Assembly: GCA_003641415.1 (NCBI GenBank)
Contig: QNAG01000038.1
Span: 1-15,277, forward strand
Source of the DNA: Candidatus Zixiibacteriota bacterium
GTDB lineage: Bacteria > Zixibacteria > MSB-5A5 > GN15 > FEB-12
DNA length: 15,277 nt
Reading direction: 5' to 3'
A program made the translations under genes and the position numbers. Below, in pieces: positions 1 to 7,567 of this stretch. Each line of letters opens with the position of its first letter. Positions within the stretch are counted from its first letter, which is position 1. The notes under the pieces were generated by a model. It was not told the DNA's origin, did not search any database, and was given only the letters and a program-made list of their open reading frames with translations.

Positions 1-555
1 AAGAAAAAGCTTGTCAGCTACCATGATTTCAACGAATCAGCCCGTGCCGGCCAATTAGTCGATTTGCTCCATGAAGGAAAGTCGGTTGCTGTAGTCACGG
101 ATGCTGGTTCACCGGGAGTGTCGGACCCTGCTTATCGGGTAGTACGGGCCGCCATTGATGGTGGTATCGAAGTAGTGCCTCTCCCCGGCCCCAGCGCTAT
201 TCTTCCCGCTCTGACCGCTTCCGGTTTGCCTACCGACCGGTTCTTCTTTGAAGGTTTCCTCCCTAATAAATCAGGAGCTCGACGTACCAGGCTGGGAAAA
301 CTGCAAGATTTCCCCAACACCCTTATTTTCTTTGAGTCGCCCCATCGGGTTGTGAAGTGCCTGACCGACATGGAAACCGTTCTCGGCAACCGCCAGGCCT
401 GCCTGGCACGGGAAATTACAAAACTGCATGAGCAATTCATTCGCGGATATATTAATGATATCCTGAAGACAATTACCGGACGCAGCATCAAAGGCGAGAT
501 TGTTCTGGTTATTGCTGGAAACGCCTATCGGACATCGGGGAAGGAATCTGAGTGA
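1..555 (+). CDS. rsmI: 16S rRNA (cytidine(1402)-2'-O)-methyltransferase RsmI, 3' part (5' end outside window)
   Basis: The reading frame is open from base 1, so the start lies upstream; 184 residues are visible. RsmI uses SAM to 2'-O-methylate C1402 in the decoding centre of 16S rRNA, in the cytoplasm. Visible tetrapyrrole-methylase-fold motifs are LVSYHDFNE at the left edge, the VTDAGSPGVSDPAY loop (family form SDAGxPxxSDPG), PLPGPSAILPALTASGLPTDRF, the FEGFLPNKSGARR segment and FFESPHRV. The protein ends soon after GEIVLVIAG, so it lacks the extra C-terminal region found in longer homologues; total size is probably about 225-235 residues. A TTG at 64 is only an internal leucine codon and not a start. 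The stop overlaps the GTG start of the next gene by 4 bp, suggesting translational coupling. The family assignment is firm; the missing N-terminus cannot be judged. Confidence 0.95.
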   Translation, partial: KKKLVSYHDFNESARAGQLVDLLHEGKSVAVVTDAGSPGVSDPAYRVVRAAIDGGIEVVPLPGPSAILPALTASGLPTDRFFFEGFLPNKSGARRTRLGKLQDFPNTLIFFESPHRVVKCLTDMETVLGNRQACLAREITKLHEQFIRGYINDILKTITGRSIKGEIVLVIAGNAYRTSGKESE

Positions 556-1439
556 ATATACTTCCGCTACACCGGTCATACTTATTTGATCGCCTTATCG
601 TGGGATATTCGCTTCTGATGATACTGCTCATCCTGTTAATCGGAAGACCACTTGCCGGATACTGGGACGAGATACTCTTCTATACCACAATGGCGATTAT
701 TGTGATTTTGATTACGCGTTACATTAATGAAAACCACAGTGAGCTTTTTCGTCTCCTGCGCCTTCTCTACCCTGTGTTGCTATTCACTTTCTTTTATCGA
801 ACTACTGGCGGATTGATGTTCCTTGTCTTTGACAAATTCTATGACTTGCAACTTTGCGCCTTTGAAAAAGCTCTTTTCAGTGTCAATCCAACACTTTATA
901 TCGATGCCAACTTACTCACACAATGGCTTACTGAACCATTTTCTTTGTGCTATTTCTGCTACTATTTTATGATACCGGCATTCTTTGCCATAATTTTTTT
1001 TCGTCGTGATTATTTTGTGGTTCGCAGTGCAATGAGTGCAGTTTGCCTTATGTTTTTTCTTTCGTATCTTTCGTTTTTCTTGTATCCTGTCGAAGGTCCT
1101 CGATGGCACTTTGTTAGCCTTTACCAAAACGCCATCGAAGGTCCTGTGTTCAGACCATTGGTGGAAATGGTAATTAATAATGGAGCTGTTCGAGGAGGCT
1201 GTATGCCATCATCACATTTCGGCGTTGCGCTTGTACTGACGATGTATACTTTTCGCTACTACCGGAGGTGGATAGCTTGGGCGACAACTGCCCTTACGGT
1301 TGGGATCGGAATCGGTGCAGTGTGGGGACGTTTTCACTATGTTTCTGATATAATAATCGGTGGCCTGATGGGATTGACCGCAACATTGATAGCTTGGAAA
1401 TATGCCCGGTGTGAATCGATCGAACAACGCCAGGCTTAA
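552..1439 (+). CDS. PAP2-superfamily integral membrane phosphatase/phosphotransferase
   Basis: This is a 295-residue polytopic membrane protein, with hydrophobic segments near residues 15-31, 42-57, 70-90, 130-150, 160-180, 225-260 and 265-285. The three PAP2 phosphatase motifs are recognisable: VEGPRWHF (motif 1 region), PSSH at residues 219-222, and GRFHYVSD with R260, H262 and D266. H222 and H262 are the expected phosphoryl-acceptor and general-acid histidines. The fold is shared by PgpB-type lipid phosphatases, undecaprenyl-diphosphate phosphatases and inositol-phosphoceramide-synthase-like enzymes; the sequence does not tell me which substrate. The start is GTG at 552, overlapping the rsmI stop, with a good SD (AAGGA, 541-545) six bases upstream. 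lgt follows 18 bp after the stop, so the three genes look co-transcribed. A role in supplying or recycling phospholipid near Lgt is inference. Confidence 0.85.
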   Translation: MNILPLHRSYLFDRLIVGYSLLMILLILLIGRPLAGYWDEILFYTTMAIIVILITRYINENHSELFRLLRLLYPVLLFTFFYRTTGGLMFLVFDKFYDLQLCAFEKALFSVNPTLYIDANLLTQWLTEPFSLCYFCYYFMIPAFFAIIFFRRDYFVVRSAMSAVCLMFFLSYLSFFLYPVEGPRWHFVSLYQNAIEGPVFRPLVEMVINNGAVRGGCMPSSHFGVALVLTMYTFRYYRRWIAWATTALTVGIGIGAVWGRFHYVSDIIIGGLMGLTATLIAWKYARCESIEQRQA

Positions 1440-1457
1440 AAAAAAGAGAAACGCATT

Positions 1458-2264
1458 ATGCATCCTGAACTTTTTAGAATTGGTTCTTTTGCCATCCGTG
1501 TTTATGGCGTTATGCTGGCCCTTTCGTTTTTTGTGAGCGTACTGTATATCAAACATATTTGTCTCAAATACGAACGTCCTTTTAATCAATTCATTAACAT
1601 TGCCTATATCATGATTTTTGGTGGCGTGATTGGGGCCAGACTGTTCTACGTTTTGTTCCATCTTGGGGAGTTCAGTGGAAATTGGATGGCGTCATTCAAT
1701 CCTTTTCATTCAGAACACTTCGGAATTGCAGGGCTTAATTTGTACGGCGGAGTTATAGTTGCAATAGCCGGTTCCCTGGCCTATACGCGATGGAAAAAGA
1801 TGTCGGTACTGGACACCTTTGATTTTTTCTCTCCAACCCTTGGAATCGGCCTGGCTATTACACGTATTGGTTGTTTTTTCAACGGTTGCTGTTTCGGCAC
1901 ACCTACCAATCTACCCTGGGGGGTATCTTTTCCTGAAGGATCTATCCCTTACTACGTATATCAAAGCGCAGCTATTCATCCAGCGCAGCTATACAGTTCT
2001 CTGTATGGTCTCGGTCTGTTTATTCTTTTGCATTACATGATGAAGCGTCGGGCATTTGTAGGACAACTTATCGCGGCGCTGTTTATGGTTGAAGCTGTGT
2101 TCCGGTTTGCAATCGAGTACGTTCGCTACTATGAGGAGGCTATGCACTTCTCGCTTTGGGGAATTGAACCAACTTACAACCAAGTGATATCGATTCTGTT
2201 ATTCCTGCTGGGTCTTGGCATATATATCTGGCAAAGAAAACACGGCCAACTCGTTACTAGTTAA
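1458..2264 (+). CDS. lgt: Prolipoprotein diacylglyceryl transferase Lgt
   Basis: The 268-residue inner-membrane enzyme transfers diacylglyceryl from phosphatidylglycerol to the lipobox cysteine of prelipoproteins, the first step of lipoprotein maturation. Family hallmarks are HPELFRIGSFAIRVYGV at the N-terminus, GGVIGARLFYVLFH, GLNLYGG (residues 92-98), the signature TRIGCFFNGCCFG with R136 aligning to the essential arginine of E. coli Lgt (R143), HPAQLYSSLYG, and FRFAIEYVR near the C-terminus containing the second conserved arginine. About seven hydrophobic segments are evident and the length is normal. Y96 sits where the E. coli enzyme has a histidine (FHGG); many non-proteobacterial homologues also carry tyrosine, as far as I recall. 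The ATG at 1458 has only a modest SD (AAAGAG, 1443-1448). It appears to be the last gene of the rsmI-PAP2-lgt run. Any lipoproteins, possibly including the S9A peptidase in this window, would depend on it. Confidence 0.97.
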   Translation: MHPELFRIGSFAIRVYGVMLALSFFVSVLYIKHICLKYERPFNQFINIAYIMIFGGVIGARLFYVLFHLGEFSGNWMASFNPFHSEHFGIAGLNLYGGVIVAIAGSLAYTRWKKMSVLDTFDFFSPTLGIGLAITRIGCFFNGCCFGTPTNLPWGVSFPEGSIPYYVYQSAAIHPAQLYSSLYGLGLFILLHYMMKRRAFVGQLIAALFMVEAVFRFAIEYVRYYEEAMHFSLWGIEPTYNQVISILLFLLGLGIYIWQRKHGQLVTS

Positions 2265-2380
2265 CACACTTCAGCCATGTAGGTCAAAGTTTCCTGTCGG
2301 CTTGACATTGAGAACAAAGCTCCTTACCACTGTCTGTTGAGTGTTTTTCAATAAACCACTTCATCTCTATATCCCAATGC

Positions 2381-2409
2381 TTGACACCAGGCCTGCGACA
2401 AATCATCAT
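2381..2409 (+). promoter_or_regulatory. Candidate promoter abutting the YgiQ start codon
   Basis: A perfect TTGACA (2381-2386) is followed by a 17-base spacer and CATCAT (2404-2409, four of six matches to TATAAT). Initiation about seven bases past the -10 would fall at 2415-2416, that is on the ATG at 2415. The rest of the 150-base gap after lgt holds another TTGACA (2302-2307) with only a poor -10 (TACCAC, 2325-2330). I see no hairpin-plus-T-run terminator for lgt there. Sigma-70-like consensus is assumed. Confidence 0.45.
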
Positions 2410-2414
2410 ACGAT

Positions 2415-4109
2415 ATGTTTCTTCCCACTACACAAGAAGAACTACATCGACTCGGTTGGAAAGCTCTCGATGTCATCCTGGTGACCGGTGACAGCTATAT
2501 CGACAGTCCGTATATCGGGGTCGCTGTAATCGGGAAAGTACTCGTTGATGCTGGCTTTCGTGTAGGCATCATTGGTCAACCAGATATCAACACGGACCAT
2601 GACATTACTCGCCTTGGGAACCCGAAGCTTTTCTGGGGGGTTACCGGAGGCTGTATTGATTCCATGGTTGCCAATTATACAGCCCTGAAAAAGAAAAGAA
2701 GGTCTGACGACTACACTGCCGGCGGCAAGAATATCCGTCGTCCGGATCGAGCGATCATTGTCTACAGTAACCTGATCCGACGTTATTTCAAGGATACCTC
2801 ACCAATTGTTCTCGGCGGAGTCGAGGCGAGTATGCGACGCATTTCCCATTATGACTACTGGAGTGACAGCATTCGCCGTTCTATTCTCTTTGATGCCAAA
2901 GCTGACTACCTGATTTATGGCATGGGGGAACGAAGTACTATCGAGCTGGCCTCAAAATTACGTGATGGACAGAGTGTTGAAAACATCAAGGGAATGTGCT
3001 ACATAACCAAGGAACCGAAACGTGATTACATTATGCTCCCCTCGCATGACAAAGTGGCACGTGATAACCGCGCACTCATCGACATGTTTCACACTTTCTA
3101 CCGAAACAACGATCCGGTCACTGCCAAAGGTCTTTGTCAACAGCAAGACACCAGGTACCTGATTCAGAATCCTCCGGCTCCATATCTCAATGAACAGGAA
3201 CTCGACCATGTACACGGGCTTGACTATGAACGAAATCTACACTCTTACCACAGCAAGGACGGACAGGTTAAAGCGTTGGAGACAATCCGGTTTGCAGTTA
3301 CCACCCATCGCGGATGTTATGGCGAGTGCAATTTCTGTTCGATAGGTGTTCATCAAGGGCGGACTGTGCGTTGCCGAAGTGAACAATCAATTATTGAAGA
3401 AGTAAAACTGTTGACCCGGCACACGGAATTCAAGGGTAATATCCACGATGTTGGAGGACCAACTGCCAACATGTACGGCTTTGAGTGCCCGCGAAAAGCT
3501 ACCAAAGGCAACTGCAATGACAAACGATGTGTATATCCAAAAGTGTGTCGAACACTCAAGCCGAACCATTCAAGACAGACAGACCTGCTTAAACGCATCA
3601 TGGATATCCCCCGGGTAAAGCGAGTCTTTGTAGCCTCGGGAATACGATATGACCTTGTTCTGGCTGACAAGCAGCATGGTTCGGAGTACCTCAGACAATT
3701 GGTACAGCACCATGTGTCCGGACAACTGAAACTGGCTCCAGAGCATTCGGAAGATAGCGTACTGGCTCTGATGGGCAAACCAAAGCAGAAAGATTTGATT
3801 GATTTTCGCAGAAATTTCCTGCACTATACTAAGCGAACCGGCAAGAAACAGTTTCTCACTTATTATTTAATTGCAGCCCATCCGGGCTGCACAGAGCAAC
3901 ACATGAGAGACCTTAAGAAATTCACAGGGCGTGAGCTTAAAATGAATCCGGAACAGGTCCAGGTTTTTACGCCGTTGCCATCGACATATTCAGCGTTGAT
4001 GTACCATACTGAAGTAAACCCATTTACTGGTGACCCTGTGTTTGTCGAGAAAAGTCTAGCTGGCAAACAGCGCCAGAAAAAAATTATCATTGAAAAAAGA
4101 AGAAAGTAA
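2415..4109 (+). CDS. YgiQ family radical SAM protein (UPF0313)
   Basis: The 564-residue cytoplasmic protein starts FLPTTQEELHRLGW and continues DVILVTGDSYIDSPYIG, matching the start of the YgiQ family; this fixes the ATG at 2415 although there is no SD upstream. Residues 1-290 form the YgiQ N-terminal region (SPIVLGGVEASMRRISHYDYW). The radical SAM core begins with RGCYGECNFC, giving the CX3CX2C cluster ligands C301, C305 and C308. A second cysteine set, C358-X8-C367-X4-C372-X5-C378, lies in FECPRK...VYPKVC. Later blocks include VFVASGIRYDLVL, GQLKLAPEHSED, FLTYYLIAAHPGC and EQVQVFTPLPSTYSALMYHT, characteristic of the family. E. coli YgiQ is longer at the C-terminus; shorter forms are common. 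The reaction is unknown to me. It stands alone between two gaps of 150 and over 200 bases, so it is probably monocistronic. Confidence 0.93.
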   Translation: MFLPTTQEELHRLGWKALDVILVTGDSYIDSPYIGVAVIGKVLVDAGFRVGIIGQPDINTDHDITRLGNPKLFWGVTGGCIDSMVANYTALKKKRRSDDYTAGGKNIRRPDRAIIVYSNLIRRYFKDTSPIVLGGVEASMRRISHYDYWSDSIRRSILFDAKADYLIYGMGERSTIELASKLRDGQSVENIKGMCYITKEPKRDYIMLPSHDKVARDNRALIDMFHTFYRNNDPVTAKGLCQQQDTRYLIQNPPAPYLNEQELDHVHGLDYERNLHSYHSKDGQVKALETIRFAVTTHRGCYGECNFCSIGVHQGRTVRCRSEQSIIEEVKLLTRHTEFKGNIHDVGGPTANMYGFECPRKATKGNCNDKRCVYPKVCRTLKPNHSRQTDLLKRIMDIPRVKRVFVASGIRYDLVLADKQHGSEYLRQLVQHHVSGQLKLAPEHSEDSVLALMGKPKQKDLIDFRRNFLHYTKRTGKKQFLTYYLIAAHPGCTEQHMRDLKKFTGRELKMNPEQVQVFTPLPSTYSALMYHTEVNPFTGDPVFVEKSLAGKQRQKKIIIEKRRK

Positions 4110-4227
4110 ACAGGCTGTGCCTGATGCATCGAATCTCTAACTTCTGTACGCCTGTACAAAATCTTTGTTCAAATCCTGATATTTGGACTGGTCGCCAAAT
4201 GGGCCGGAGTCGTGGATTGGATAAGGA

Positions 4228-4257
4228 TTGACATCCTCGCTCTGTAACGCCTATATT
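4228..4257 (+). promoter_or_regulatory. Strong candidate promoter P1 for the purNC(H) operon
   Basis: TTGACA (4228-4233, six of six) and TATATT (4252-4257, five of six) are separated by 18 bases, the best sigma-70-like match I see in the window. Transcription would start near 4264, giving a leader of about 70-90 nt before purN. The -35 lies inside a small inverted repeat (AGGAT-TGAC-ATCCT, 4224-4237), which might be an operator or chance. I recognise no purine or other riboswitch in the leader. The rest of the 4110-4335 gap shows no clear terminator for the upstream gene. Confidence 0.5.
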
Positions 4258-4295
4258 CCCAATTCAACAGTACCGAAGGACGCAGCCTGTCCAGA

Positions 4296-4323
4296 TTGAG
4301 GCTAAAAGCGGCTGCCATATAAG
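4296..4323 (+). promoter_or_regulatory. Second candidate promoter P2 for purN
   Basis: TTGAGG (4296-4301, four of six) and TATAAG (4318-4323, five of six) are spaced by 16 bases. It would initiate near 4330. That would leave the AAGGGAG sequence at 4321-4327 outside the mRNA and favour ATG 4351 over TTG 4336 as the purN start. It is weaker than P1 and may be coincidental. Confidence 0.3.
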
Positions 4324-4350
4324 GGAGTTTCTTTCTTGCATAAAGAGAAT

Positions 4351-4968
4351 ATGAACGGATCATTATCGGCCAGGATTGCTGTTTTCATCTCCGGAGGAGG
4401 CTCTAATCTTCAGGCATTGATCGATGCCTCCAGGTCTGGCCTCCTGCACGGCGAGATCGTACTGGTTATTTCCAACCTGCGCAAAGCGTACGGCCTCGAG
4501 CGCGCCCGCAAGGGTGACATTGATACTTTTGTCTTCAAGAAAAAAAAATACGAATCACTCGAAGCCGCCGATGCTGACCTGCTCGCCCGGCTTAAGCAAC
4601 ACAAAGTAGAATATATTGCCTTGGCCGGATATCTAAAGCTCCTGCCGGATAATGTTGTCAAAGCTTTCCATGGCAAAATAACCAATATCCACCCTGCCCT
4701 GTTACCCAAATATGGCGGCAAGGGAATGTTTGGTCACCATGTTCATGAAGCTGTCCTTGCTTCGGGAGATAAAGAGTCAGGGGTAAGCATTCACCTCGTG
4801 GATGAGATATATGATAGCGGTCGCATCCTGCATCAGGTTAAGGTGCCGGTATTACCAGATGACACCCCTGATTCGCTGGCTGCACGTGTGCTGGAGCAGG
4901 AACACAAGTGGTATGCCCGAATTCTGGATAAACTGATAAGAGGAGAATATGAAAACCAACATGACTGA
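4351..4968 (+). CDS. purN: Phosphoribosylglycinamide formyltransferase PurN
   Basis: PurN transfers the formyl group of 10-formyl-THF to GAR, giving FGAR in de novo purine synthesis (cytoplasm). From ATG 4351 the product is 205 residues. The fold markers are RIAVFISGGGSNLQALID (phosphoribosyl-binding loop), LAGYLKLLP, NIHPALLPKYGG and HLVDEIYDSGRILHQ. Catalytic N112, H114 and D155 (numbered from ATG 4351) align with E. coli N106, H108 and D144. The insert KGMFGHHVHEAVLASG differs from E. coli and resembles FCB-type enzymes as I recall them. The start is uncertain: an in-frame TTG at 4336 has a better SD (AAGGGAG, 8 bases upstream) and would add five residues, while ATG 4351 has weak AAAGAG three bases upstream. 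The 3' end overlaps purC by 20 bp, so the two genes are co-translated or coupled. Confidence 0.95.
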   Translation: MNGSLSARIAVFISGGGSNLQALIDASRSGLLHGEIVLVISNLRKAYGLERARKGDIDTFVFKKKKYESLEAADADLLARLKQHKVEYIALAGYLKLLPDNVVKAFHGKITNIHPALLPKYGGKGMFGHHVHEAVLASGDKESGVSIHLVDEIYDSGRILHQVKVPVLPDDTPDSLAARVLEQEHKWYARILDKLIRGEYENQHD

Positions 4969-5857
4969 CACGGTCCTTACTACGGATATCAAGGAATTCC
5001 CTCTCATGGTGCGCGGGAAAGTGCGCGATGTCTACGATCTGGATGACAGGCTGCTGTTTGTCGCTTCCGACCGTATTAGCGCTTTCGATGTCGTAATGCC
5101 CAATGGTATTCCGGGCAAAGGCAAAGTCCTGACAGCCATGTCGCTGTTCTGGTTTGATTTCCTGCGCGATGTCGTCGACAATCATCTGGTTACAGCCAAC
5201 ATTGACGAGTACCCTGATCCGTTGCGCAAGTACGAAGATGTCCTTGAGGGACGCTCAATGATAGTCACCAAGGCCGAACGAATTGATTGTGAATGTATAG
5301 TGCGCGGGTATATTTCCGGATCGATGTGGAAAGAACTCAAAGCAGCTCGCAAAGAAGGCAGCAACACTGTTCACGGCTTTGACTTTCCTCCTGATATCAT
5401 GGAATCAGGAAAACTTCCCAAGGCGATTTTTACCCCATCCACTAAGAATGATTTCGGCCACGACGAAAACATCAGCTATATGCAACTGGTCGATCTCATC
5501 GGAGAGGAAACGGCTGCGTTGTGTCGTGACAAATCACTGGCGATTTACACCAAAGCTGCCGATTATGCCCTGACCAGGGGAATAATAATCGCCGATACCA
5601 AGTTTGAATTCGGTTTCAAAGATGGCCGATTTATCCTTATCGACGAAGTGCTCTCTCCTGACTCCAGCCGTTTCTGGCCAGTGAGCGAATACAAGGAAGG
5701 ACAGGGTCAACCGTCGTTTGACAAACAGCCCGTACGGGACTACCTTGACAAGCTTGATTGGGATAAAAAGCCACCCGCACCGGCTCTGCCGGACGAAGTA
5801 GCAAAAGCCTCGGCGGATCGCTACCGCGAAGCTCAGCGGCTACTTACGGGCAAGTAA
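4949..5857 (+). CDS. purC: Phosphoribosylaminoimidazole-succinocarboxamide synthase PurC
   Basis: PurC joins aspartate to CAIR using ATP, forming SAICAR. At 302 residues this is the long form, closer in size to yeast Ade1 than to the roughly 237-residue E. coli enzyme. Visible motifs are GKVRDVYDL (from residue 23), ASDRISAFDVVMPNGIPGKG, IVRGYISGSMWKE, FTPSTKNDFGHDENIS, IADTKFEFG, LIDEVLSPDSSRFWP and SFDKQPVRDYL; these build the ATP and CAIR sites. The ATG at 4949 lies only three bases after AGGAG (4941-4945) and overlaps the purN end by 20 bp. An in-frame ATG at 4961 would sit 15 bases after the same SD and would also be compatible with homologue starts, so the first four residues are uncertain. 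It is followed 90 bp later by purH in the same direction. Confidence 0.97.
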   Translation: MKTNMTDTVLTTDIKEFPLMVRGKVRDVYDLDDRLLFVASDRISAFDVVMPNGIPGKGKVLTAMSLFWFDFLRDVVDNHLVTANIDEYPDPLRKYEDVLEGRSMIVTKAERIDCECIVRGYISGSMWKELKAARKEGSNTVHGFDFPPDIMESGKLPKAIFTPSTKNDFGHDENISYMQLVDLIGEETAALCRDKSLAIYTKAADYALTRGIIIADTKFEFGFKDGRFILIDEVLSPDSSRFWPVSEYKEGQGQPSFDKQPVRDYLDKLDWDKKPPAPALPDEVAKASADRYREAQRLLTGK

Positions 5858-5947
5858 GGTACGATGCGTGCGGCAGATGTCCTAAACAGGCGATGGTTGC
5901 TCGACTGCGATGTAGTCATATAGGATGGAAACCTATCACGGAGAGAT

Positions 5948-7522
5948 ATGATGAATGGTGAAGTGAAGATAAAAAGAGCCTTAATATCAGTTTCAGACAA
6001 AACCGGCATCGAAAAACTCGCTCAGGGATTGGCCGATATGGACGTTGAAATACTGTCCACTGGCGGGACGCTAAAAACTATTAAGGATGCCGGACTGCAT
6101 GCCATATCGGTATCCACCTTCACCGGTTCACCGGAGATACTTGATGGCCGCGTAAAGACACTGCATCCAAAGATACACGCTGGCCTGCTGGCTCGCCGCG
6201 ACAATCAGTCCGACTTGGAGACCATCAATGAAGCTGATTACCGCTTAATTGATCTCGTTGTAGTTAATCTGTATCCCTTTGAACAGACTATTGCTCGTTC
6301 CGATGCTACCGACGCTGAAATTATTGAAAATATCGATATTGGTGGTCCGTCCATGCTGCGTTCTGCATCCAAGAACTACGCCAGTGTGACGGTCGTAGTT
6401 GACCCATCCGACTATAAACAACTACTTAAAGAAATGGAAGCAAACGACGGGGCTACGAGTCTTGAGTTCCGTCGCCAGTGTGCAGCCAAGGCGTTTGCAC
6501 TAACCTCACGTTACGATACTTCTATAGCTCGCTACTTTGCTGCCGCTACAAAGGAAGAAACCGAAATGTTCCCACCAACGCTTAAACCTAGTTTCACTTT
6601 CCGTTCCGGTTTACGATATGGCGAAAACCCGCACCAATCAGCAGCATTATACATCGCTGATGAATACAAAGGTCCTACTCTTCTCGATGGCCAGATTCTT
6701 TCCGGCAAAGAACTTTCGTACAACAACTATGGCGACCTCGACTCATGCCTCGACATGCTTCTTGATTTCAAGGAGCCTTTTGCCTGTGTCGTCAAGCATG
6801 CCAATCCGTGCGGAGCCGCAGTGGGGGAAACAATTGCGCAGGCATACAAAGACGCTTACGACAGCGACCCGTTGTCGGCTTTTGGCTCGATCATTGGCCT
6901 AAACCGCGAGGTTGATATCGACTGCGCCAAACTGTTACATGAAACCCCATTTGTCGAATGTATGATAGCGCCATCCTTTACCAAAGAGGCATTCAAACTG
7001 CTCAAGCGCAAGAAAGCTCGCCGGTTGCTGGCTCTGCCACAGATTGCCGAAGGTTTCCCCACAGGCTACGTTGTATCCAAATACATCAGGGGGGGATTAC
7101 TTCTGCAGGCACAGGATGAACTTGAAACCAATCCTGACGAACTGAAAGTTGTTACCAAACGCGAGCCTACACCCGAAGAATTGAAATCCTTGCTGTTTGC
7201 CTGGAAGGTTGTTAAGCATACCAAGTCCAATGCCATTGTTCTGGCTAAGGGCAACGCCACGGTCGGGATTGGAATGGGACAGACCTCACGGGTTGATTCC
7301 GGCTTCATGGCGGTCAAACGCGCTGGAGGACGAGCAAAAGGTGCGGTGATGGCTTCCGACGCCTTCTATCCAATGCCGGACGGGGTCGAGGTTGGTACCG
7401 ATGCCGGAGTAACGGCGATTATCCAACCGGGTGGCTCGAAGGGGGATGATGCGGCAATTGAAGTTGCCAATAAGGCTGGTGCCGCGATGGTCTTCACCGG
7501 CCATCGTCACTTCAAGCATTAG
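5948..7522 (+). CDS. purH: Bifunctional AICAR transformylase / IMP cyclohydrolase PurH
   Basis: PurH catalyses the last two steps to IMP: formylation of AICAR with 10-formyl-THF, then ring closure. The 524-residue product has the normal full two-domain length. The N-terminal MGS-like cyclohydrolase domain (about residues 8-130) shows ALISVSDKTGIEKLA, EILSTGGT, GRVKTLHPKIHAGLLAR and VVNLYPFEQT, then NIDIGGPSMLRSASKN. The transformylase domain shows LRYGENPHQSAALY, GKELSYNNYGDLD, the catalytic pair K283-H284 in VVKHANPCGAA, DSDPLSAFGSI, KHTKSNAIVLAK, MASDAFYPMPD and the C-terminal FTGHRHFKH. GGAGAG (5940-5945) lies two bases before ATG 5948 and five before ATG 5951, so 5951 may be the true start. 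The 90-base gap after purC has only a weak promoter-like pair (TTGCTC 5897, TAGGAT 5921); read-through from purC is likely. Confidence 0.98.
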   Translation: MMNGEVKIKRALISVSDKTGIEKLAQGLADMDVEILSTGGTLKTIKDAGLHAISVSTFTGSPEILDGRVKTLHPKIHAGLLARRDNQSDLETINEADYRLIDLVVVNLYPFEQTIARSDATDAEIIENIDIGGPSMLRSASKNYASVTVVVDPSDYKQLLKEMEANDGATSLEFRRQCAAKAFALTSRYDTSIARYFAAATKEETEMFPPTLKPSFTFRSGLRYGENPHQSAALYIADEYKGPTLLDGQILSGKELSYNNYGDLDSCLDMLLDFKEPFACVVKHANPCGAAVGETIAQAYKDAYDSDPLSAFGSIIGLNREVDIDCAKLLHETPFVECMIAPSFTKEAFKLLKRKKARRLLALPQIAEGFPTGYVVSKYIRGGLLLQAQDELETNPDELKVVTKREPTPEELKSLLFAWKVVKHTKSNAIVLAKGNATVGIGMGQTSRVDSGFMAVKRAGGRAKGAVMASDAFYPMPDGVEVGTDAGVTAIIQPGGSKGDDAAIEVANKAGAAMVFTGHRHFKH

Positions 7523-7567
7523 CAGGAATTAAGAATAGCAGATCCGACAACAGTCCTGTCTCTTATA

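Noticed and set aside
132..491. Minus-strand open frame of 119 codons opposite rsmI
   Set aside because: It lies wholly inside a gene with strong family motifs, has no SD and a composition expected of a shadow frame.
1212..1661. Minus-strand open frame across the PAP2/lgt junction
   Set aside because: It spans two well-supported + strand genes, shows no family motif and no promoter or SD.
2302..2330. First TTGACA in the lgt-YgiQ gap as the main promoter
   Set aside because: The only -10 at proper spacing is TACCAC (three of six matches); the later TTGACA fits better.
3353..3778. Minus-strand open frame of 141 codons opposite the YgiQ gene
   Set aside because: Antisense to the conserved radical SAM core; no recognisable domain and many cysteines and serines of the kind produced by reverse reading.
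4144..4157. TGTAC-GCCT-GTACA inverted repeat after the YgiQ gene as a terminator
   Set aside because: Only a five-pair stem, with no T-run after it (AAATCTTTG).
4258..4335. purN leader considered as a purine riboswitch
   Set aside because: No conserved purine-aptamer core or the expected loop sequences can be recognised.
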